Assembly: GCA_036429605.1 (NCBI GenBank)
Contig: JAVFKD010000004.1
Span: 4,030,001-4,094,000 of the forward strand
DNA: 64,000 nucleotides
Direction of reading: 5' to 3'
Source: Cladobotryum mycophilum
Lineage: Eukaryota; Ascomycota; Sordariomycetes; Hypocreales; Hypocreaceae
Part shown: positions 57,367 through 64,000 of the stretch, piece by piece
Layout: every line of letters begins with the position of its first letter
Position numbering within the stretch: position 1 is the stretch's first letter
Program-made: the position numbers and the translations under genes
Notes under the pieces: model-generated
Seen by the model: only the letters and a program-made list of their open reading frames with translations
Database searches by the model: none
Told to the model about the DNA's origin: nothing

Positions 57367-57963
57367 GAAAACGCCTGATACGTTTAGCACGCAATGCAAC
57401 CGTTAGGGTTGATTGATGGATTGATTGGCATAAACTGGGACCCAAGAAGAACAAGACCGTTTTTTTTGTTAGTTTTTGGACAAAACCTCACATGAGAGAC
57501 TAAGCATGCTTTGGGGTTTGAACGGCCACCAGCGGATCATCCGCTCATGGATTTACAACGAAAAGGCATTCATTCGGTTCTCCCATCAATAATTGGCTTC
57601 CCCCATGCCCTCCCCCCTTTTTCTTTTCGCTACCATGGTGCCAATCAATCATCCATGCATATAAGTTTTGCAAGTTGCTGTGCTATAGGTAGGTATACGT
57701 AAGGAGTAACAAGTAAAGTAATAACTAGGTACCCAAGGTATCTCTCTCTCCTTGCTTTCGCAGCCCTTTAACTCAATTCTGGGGAAAAAAGCAAAGTTTT
57801 TGTTTTTGATGTGGAAACGCTCCGCTCGTACCGTACCGTGCCCGTGCCGATGTTTTGACTGGTCCGTCACTTTTTCTTTCTTTTCTTTTTCCTTGTGTCA
57901 ATTGTTCTCTGGCTCGGGGGTCTCACTGTCCGTCTCTGCTAGCAGTCATTGCCGATTTCTTAG

Positions 57964-58010
57964 GTCTTGGTCTTGGTCTTGGTCTTGGTCTCGCCTTGGT
58001 CACGCCTTGG
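57964..58010. repeat. TCTTGG hexamer repeat, degenerating
   Basis: Four perfect GGTCTT/TCTTGG units are followed by degenerate CGCCTTGGT variants. Confidence 0.8.
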
Positions 58011-60802
58011 TTGGTCTTTGCCCGCCTCTGCTGACCGACCGCCCGTCTTTGTTGGTCGTCGTCTTGTCTAGAACAAAAAGTCGTTTGATTTTCCCAATTC
58101 ATTCCACACCCGAGCGTTTGTCTCTCGATCTGCCTCCCTCCCTTCCCTTCCCTCCCCCGCAGCCAGCCCACATGGAGCTCAGCTCCCCTCAGCAAGCACC
58201 CTGTTTCCAGGAATAGATGGGCATCATTATACGTAGGTCCATCGGAATCCTCCTCCTCCTCCTCCTCCTTTCATTGCCTCAGCCCACTTTGTCCTGTCAT
58301 GTCAGGCCCCCGTCGCCGTCATAGCAGCGTGGCTCGGCTCTCCACGGGGTTCGATTGAAAAAGGGTCGACCCTTTTTTGTGATTCGCCGTTGTCGAATGG
58401 AAGCTCTTGGAACCTTGGAACCCTCTTTTTTTTCCCCGACGAGGGGCGTCTCATCTGACAGGCCAATCCCATCCAATCATGACGAGAACACTGGTCGTGC
58501 GCAACCCACGGCTTTCCCTACCGCCTCCCACAGCATCGCTGGCATTGGATGAATGTCTGATCGAGAGGTCGGTAGGGAAAGCTACCTGAGCATCTAGGTA
58601 CCTGAGTTCCTGGGGCCGAAAGTTGGGTCAGGCCAGTCATGCACCATCTGCCAACCAAATAAAATAAAACCATAGTGCCAGACAACCCATTCCGATCCCT
58701 CGCTACCCTCCTTGCCTCCAATGCTTCCCAAGTTCACTAAAAACATCCACGTTGGCACTCCCCCAATTCAGAGAGCACCAAGAGTGGGGGAACAGGTCAG
58801 GGAGTGTGAGGCGCCGGCTGCGTGATAGGTGATGCGTTAATAGTCCAAAGGAGCCCCAGATGGTGTCATGCAGTGACGGTCGCTGGGTGCTGGCTGGACG
58901 AATTGGGACCCGAGATGCTGCAGGTCCATATGCACTGGTAGGCCACAGAAGTGCAGCCAAGTTGCCTCCCTCGGCGATATGGCCAAGATGGCCTGGCTTC
59001 GCAATAGACAAGTGGAGGAGGGGGAGACCTGACCACTCATGACGCCCCACGGCGGGGCAGAGACAAAGCCCCAATACGGCCTCGGGTTTCCTACCTCGTG
59101 GAGCTTTGCTGCTCGATACCTATCCGGAGCTGGTCACGACAGATGGCCCGTGATTCGAGCTACCTACGTCGACTATGCTACCTAGACCACATCGTACATA
59201 CCTACTACATACCTCCATGCACGCTAGATATGTACACACACACATCGAATGCACTCCCATGTTCCAAAGTACGTACGAGTAGCTTTTGAGCGGGGAAGAA
59301 TCCTAGACAGACATACAGACAGACAGCTCTGCGGGTCGGCCGTTGAAAGCTGATTCAAAAAGATGACTGCGGTCGCCAGGGAGACGGTCATGACCCGATT
59401 ATCTTTCTCCTCCCATCTCTCTCTCTCTCTCACTCTCACGCTCTTTTCTTTTGTTATTGTCCTTCCTCCCCTAGCTCCAAGACGGCCAAGCGTGCAAAAG
59501 GGATGACAAGTCCCGTGAGTGCCCCCTCAGCGCTTGGGAGGTCATAGTGTAGGGGCCTGGTAAGGCTTCGGGAAGTGACACCGACAGCGCCATAGGGCTT
59601 TCTTCCGCCCATTGAGGTGGCGGCAGGATAAGCGCAGGTCTTGGACGACAGCAAAGACGGTGCCTAGCATATGCTATGCTACCATGGTACATACAAGGCA
59701 TAAGTGTGCACGAGATCGGACAAGTGAAGCTCCCCCGATTCAATTGGTAGGGAGTCTTTTTCTTCTTCCTCTTCTGCTGCTGCTGCTTCCCTTTTTGAAT
59801 CGAGGCACCTCGGGCGAGAAAGCATCCTGCAATGTGATATGCTGAATAGTTAGCAGACAAGCAAGCTAAGGTAAGGGGAGGCAGCCGAGTGGCAGAAATG
59901 GGCTTAGCGATGGGCATGGTTTGGAGTTGGCAAACGAACTGCGCTCTCGTGACAGGCCCAAAACAGTTGCTGATACTCGCCTGGGTCTTACTCTGACGAC
60001 GTAGTCTTCCTTGGCTCTTTTGGGGCCTGCGACCCTACCAATACCAAAATACCTCCCTACTATCTGTAAGAGGTACTGTTATTGCTTGCGTGGGCTGTAA
60101 AAGCGTAAAGTACTAAGGTACTAAGGTTAGCTGGAAGCTGGGGCTACTACCTAGTACCTTGGTATTCTCGGTAGGTACGTACATACCTGTACGCAGCAGA
60201 GGGGTGCTAGACCCGATTGTGTTTTGTATTGGGAGACCTGAGAGTTTTCCCACCCCAAGGTTCCCTCTTTTGCGGGTGTTGCGACTATAATATGGATGTC
60301 TAGACGAGGAGTAGACGTGGCCAGCTCTCGGGCGTGACCCTTTTGACAGGAACCGTTCGACCGATTATCGCGTCCTGCGCGGGAAGCGGCAAAATAACTC
60401 GTATCATCATCAGCAGCAGCAGCATCATCATCATCGTCACCCATTCACACTTTGATAATCTGAGACCACCGGGGCATTTGGGAACAATTGGTGGTTCTTT
60501 ATTGGGCATCTCTGCACACGCAGCTCCTTTGGTTGTCTTGCCTTTCCACGTTGAACCGTCCATTGCTCTTTGTTTCCAACCCCTCCTCTTTTCTTTCTAT
60601 CTCTCTCCATTTCTCTATCCCTTTCTCATTCAACAATTACCTACTTTTGGTTTCTTGTTCAACTCAACGCAACGCTCCCTGTGAGCAAGCAGAAGCCGCC
60701 AGCGGCCCGCCAAGAGTGGAAGCTCTGCGACCCTTACATCAGTACACCGAGCCTGGAAGAAGACTCCCGTCGAGCTAGAGTACTCCGGGACCCTCGACCT
60801 AC

Positions 60803-60803
60803 G

Positions 60804-60832
<29 letters not shown>
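60803..60832. repeat. (TACA)n microsatellite
   Basis: About seven tandem TACA units. Confidence 0.9.
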
Positions 60833-60835
<3 letters not shown>

Positions 60836-62020
60836 CACACATCAAAGATCCATACTACTACATAGAAGCACTACCACCTAATACCTTCACCGCCTGTACC
60901 TGGGCGGTTTTGGGTCTGTCTCGTCGCCGGGACAATCAATCGCAACTCGATTCATAACTGATTGGATTCAGCATCAGAAAATCGATTACATCCTGTTTCT
61001 CTCGCATTCTGTCCTTTCTCCCCCCTCCCTTGCTACGCCTCCCTTGAGACGCAAATTACCTACATATACGGAATACTATATTCCAGGTTCTCGCCGACGA
61101 CCGACCTAGCCAATCTAATCTCAAAGTTTCCAAGCTCTTGTAAGCGCTGGAAACGAGCTCAGCTTACACCACTACGAGCACTAACTGTTACTGGAGCTGA
61201 GACCCCCCATTGCCACCTGTGGACCACTACGACCGCTGAACGCTGCCACCACATTCACTATTGCACTATTGCTACCCTGAGCTTTCAGCAAACACAGATC
61301 AATCAATCAACTGATCAATTCGGCTCCCTGTTCATCGTCATTCTCTTCAATTTTCTGTCTCAAAGGATTGACTCACTTCTGTTTTTCGACGAACACAAAC
61401 ACAAACACTGCCAGCCTACCAGCCTTCATTTTTTCTCTCTCTCTTTCTTTTGGCAAATATTTGTCAACTCAACCTTGCCCTTGCTCTAGGTCTCCTCGCC
61501 TCGCCTCGCCTCGTCAATTCGCGGGCTCTCAAATCATCACAATCAAGTTTAGCTTAGCTAGACGCTACCGAGAGGGTACATTGTTTTTTGCCCCTCACTG
61601 CGACTCATTACGTGGTACCCCTCGCGTCCTTTTTTTGCGGACCGCCGCCGCCACACCTTGTTAAGGCGCTTGGATTCATTTGCTCCAGTGAGTGACAGCG
61701 ACGACAGGCCAGTACAACGCTGCTGTTGTAACCGGTAACTGTGACTGTTACTGTGACTGGACCACCACAACTGCACGAGACACTGGCTCCAATTCACGCA
61801 TAATAGTCTCCAGCTACGTACCCTCTACAGGGTCTACAGGGAAACCTTGAGAGCCGACAGGCAAGCCAAGCCAAGCAAGCAAGCAAGAAAGGAGAAAAGA
61901 CTCACGCAACGCACGCACACGCACATACGCACACACACCACACACACACACACTTGGTTGCCCTCACGCGCTCGGAACTGTGACGGACTCGAATCGGCTT
62001 TGGTTGCGCCGCCTCTTTTT

Positions 62021-62055
62021 TGACCTGACCTGACTTGACCTGACCTGGCCTGACC
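62021..62055. repeat. TGACC pentamer repeat, 7 copies
   Basis: Seven consecutive pentamers: TGACC, TGACC, TGACT, TGACC, TGACC, TGGCC, TGACC. The pentamer contains TGAC half-site-like text, but no regulator can be assigned. Confidence 0.85.
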
Positions 62056-63442
62056 AATCAATATCAGTCATTGAGACCATTTGTCAACCAAGGGTTTACC
62101 TTCTTGCTCTCTTCTCTCGCCTTCTCCGAAACAGAGGCCGCCGCAATCCCAGCCTTTAATAGTTTGGGCCGGGAAGAGAAAGACGAACAACGTTTCACGA
62201 CCGCTGGACAGTCTTGATTGAGTTTCTTTTTGCACCTTCTCGTTCAACTTTCTTCATCGGCAACTCGAGTTACAGTGCTAAACGGTTGAACCGTTTTTGC
62301 TTTCACACGACGGCAATCCGATCCCTGGTCGTTTCTGTCGCCCGTTACATCCAATCCACAGTCTACCTACCTACGACTTACTATACCTCTTATAGCCCAT
62401 CGAAAGCCATCACCTGGCTACCGGCGGGTGCAAAAGTCGACATTTCGCTCACACATCCACAATCCACATCCTCACGTCCACGTCCCACTCAGCACGACCC
62501 CCTCCCCTCCCTCTCCCCCCCATAGCCATCCAAGTGACCAACCAGCCTTCGCCTTTCTTGTCCAAGCGTTCACATCTACGCTAGACAAGTGAACAGACCC
62601 TGATTGCCTGCCGCCCTCCAACCACAGGGCAGGACCGGACTGGACAACTGGAGACGCTGGCCAGACAAGGACAACCCCCCAAAACAGGTCGTCAAGCCTT
62701 CGTCTCGCCGCCCCCTCTTTTATTTTTTTCCCCGTCCCAAGTTTTTCCGCTTGGCGAATCAGGGCCTGCGCCACAGGTTAAGCCCGTGACCTCACCATTT
62801 TGGACATCGAGCCCCGGCTGGCTTCCAGGTTCTCTGCTGTTCTCTGTGTCGCTCTCCCTCAGCAGGTACAAGGTACTAGTACCGCGCCCCCCAGCGCCCA
62901 GGAGGAACCAAAAGGAACCGCCAGGATCACTCCTCATCACCAAAGAACTTTAGCCTGGTGTTTCCGGCTGCAATTGTCTGTCCCTCAAATCCTCATTCAA
63001 ACTTGCTTATACAACACACATCCATACACAACACACACACATACATTCATACATACATTCATACATACACACACACACGGCCACCCGCACGCTGCAATCC
63101 TTTTCTTCTTCAATTGTTTGGTCTTAATTGCCCAAACTGTCCTTCATTTTTTTGTTATAGCAAACTTCTACGGCGGATATCAATCCATTCCGCTAATCCT
63201 GGCCGTTGTCGCCTCTTCCCCCCTCCATTCTCTCAGCCACGCCTACTCTTACGTGTATTGCCCCCCCCGCCGCCGAAACAGCCCATCTCCTAGACGACAT
63301 AGCCGAAATTGTTACATGCCACGACGCCTGTCGCTATAGATTCGATGCAAACTGTGTCCAACTATTTTAATAATTCGACTTCAAACGGTCTTCTTCGCTC
63401 CCGAGCGTTGTCTTCGTCGTCTTCTTCTCTTCACAGCTCAAC

Positions 63443-64000
63443 ATGACTTCTACCTCACCTCCGGATCCCTATAAAATTCTTGGTGTTTCCAAAGATGCAC
63501 AGATAACAGAGATTCGCTCTGCCCACCGCAAGCTCGTCTTGAAGTGCCACCCTGACAAGGTCCAAGACCCTGCCCTCAAGGCTCAGAAACAGGACGAATT
63601 CCAAAAGGTTCAGCAAGCCTACGAACTACTCAGCGATGAGAAGGAACGTCAAAAGTACGATGACCTGGCCAAGCTAGCCGATCTGCGAAAGCAGGCGGCC
63701 AAGACAAACATTTCCACCCCGCGGCCCACCAAGTATGCTGCCGAGTTTGAAGTTCGAACTCCCGAAACTCGACCCGCCTCGTACCAATCAAGCTCCGGGG
63801 TACCACCAATGTCCAAGAACCACAGCTTTTCAAAGTCGTGGGACGAGGATATCGGCCATGGACCCCGTATATTTGAGCCTGCGTCTCGTTCGCGCCACCA
63901 GACCAAGTATACCGACTCCCGTCCCAAGCGGGAAAGTGACAGAGAGCGCGAGAGAGACAAGGAACGTGAGAAGGAGCGTGACCGCGAGAAGGAACGTGAG
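63443..64000 (+). CDS. J-domain (DnaJ/Hsp40) protein, 5' part only
   Basis: The open frame starts at ATG 63443 (MTSTSPPDPYKILGVSKDAQ) and is still open at the window end, 186 codons later. The J-domain occupies residues about 8-75: YKILGVSKDAQITEIRSAHR, the essential HPD in KCHPDK, and FQKVQQAYELLSDEKERQKY. It is followed by a linker and a strongly charged Arg/Glu/Lys repeat region beginning about residue 165 (RESDRERERDKEREKERDRE), probably helical or RS/RE-like. The HPD loop stimulates Hsp70 ATPase. No J-class zinc finger or Gly/Phe region is seen so far, so it is class C-like. A CAG six bases before the ATG suggests a 5'UTR intron acceptor. Partner and location are unknown. Confidence 0.9.
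   Translation, partial: MTSTSPPDPYKILGVSKDAQITEIRSAHRKLVLKCHPDKVQDPALKAQKQDEFQKVQQAYELLSDEKERQKYDDLAKLADLRKQAAKTNISTPRPTKYAAEFEVRTPETRPASYQSSSGVPPMSKNHSFSKSWDEDIGHGPRIFEPASRSRHQTKYTDSRPKRESDRERERDKEREKERDREKERE

Larger units (their letters stand above)
53801..63442. other. 9.6-kb region without credible genes, rich in microsatellites
   Basis: All frames here are short, lack motifs and coincide with simple repeats: (TC)n at 54331-54393, (GA)n at 57315-57361, TCTTGG hexamers at 57964-58010, TACA at 60803-60832, CA at 61910-61953, TGACC at 62021-62055 and TACA/CA at 63030-63078. The final about 3 kb is C/T-rich, resembling transcribed fungal 5' leader sequence. TTCACAG six bases before the next ATG looks like a 3' splice site, suggesting a 5'UTR intron. 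Unannotated non-coding transcripts are possible but not demonstrable. Confidence 0.55.

Overview
The window looks like nuclear DNA of a filamentous ascomycete (Pezizomycotina, most likely Sordariomycetes). Introns are mostly about 45-130 bp, with GTANGT-type donors and CTAAC-like branch points. The recognisable proteins are fungal types (TAF5, MED11, Vps5, Ytp1-like, TeaR-like, Alb1, bL31m), and one island is strongly AT-rich in the way RIP-degraded repeats are. No closer identification is claimed. All exon boundaries were read by eye from splice signals and reading-frame phase.

Layout. Bases 1-8650 are an accessory, gene-poor stretch. It holds a secreted alpha/beta-hydrolase gene (minus), a broken TPR/zinc-finger relic, a small element with terminal inverted repeats, and an AT-rich block containing a probable solo LTR with an internal 19-bp tandem repeat. 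Bases 8657-15063 hold one large NLR/STAND gene: a SesB-like lipase-fold N-terminus, a NACHT ATPase, and about 34 diverged ankyrin-like repeats. Bases 16270-19162 carry two unassigned genes, one of them acidic with a SUMO-interacting-type N-terminus.

From 19.5 kb the content is mainly housekeeping: Alb1 (minus), Ytp1-like membrane protein (minus), a small secreted Cys protein (plus), MED11 (minus), TAF5 (plus), Vps5 (plus), bL31m (minus), a mitochondrial-type flavin reductase (plus), Hsp90 (plus), a GT32 glycosyltransferase (plus), a Ure2-type GST (plus), a PsiD-like phosphatidylserine-decarboxylase-family protein (minus), a TeaR-like prenylated polarity protein (minus), tRNA-Val(AAC) with an intron (minus), and a metallophosphoesterase (plus). 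A microsatellite-rich 9.6-kb stretch without credible genes then precedes the start of a J-domain protein that runs off the window end. No biosynthetic cluster or operon-like unit is visible. The functional themes are transcription initiation (TAF5, MED11), ribosome assembly (Alb1, bL31m), chaperones (Hsp90, J-protein) and membrane traffic or polarity (Vps5, TeaR).

A pattern cuts across the window. At least five genes, including the normally essential TAF5, are interrupted by a 1-base frame error placed exactly in a G or C homopolymer of 5-7 bases, almost always one base short. This points to consensus error in homopolymers rather than gene decay, and it changes how the two frame breaks in the NLR gene should be read.
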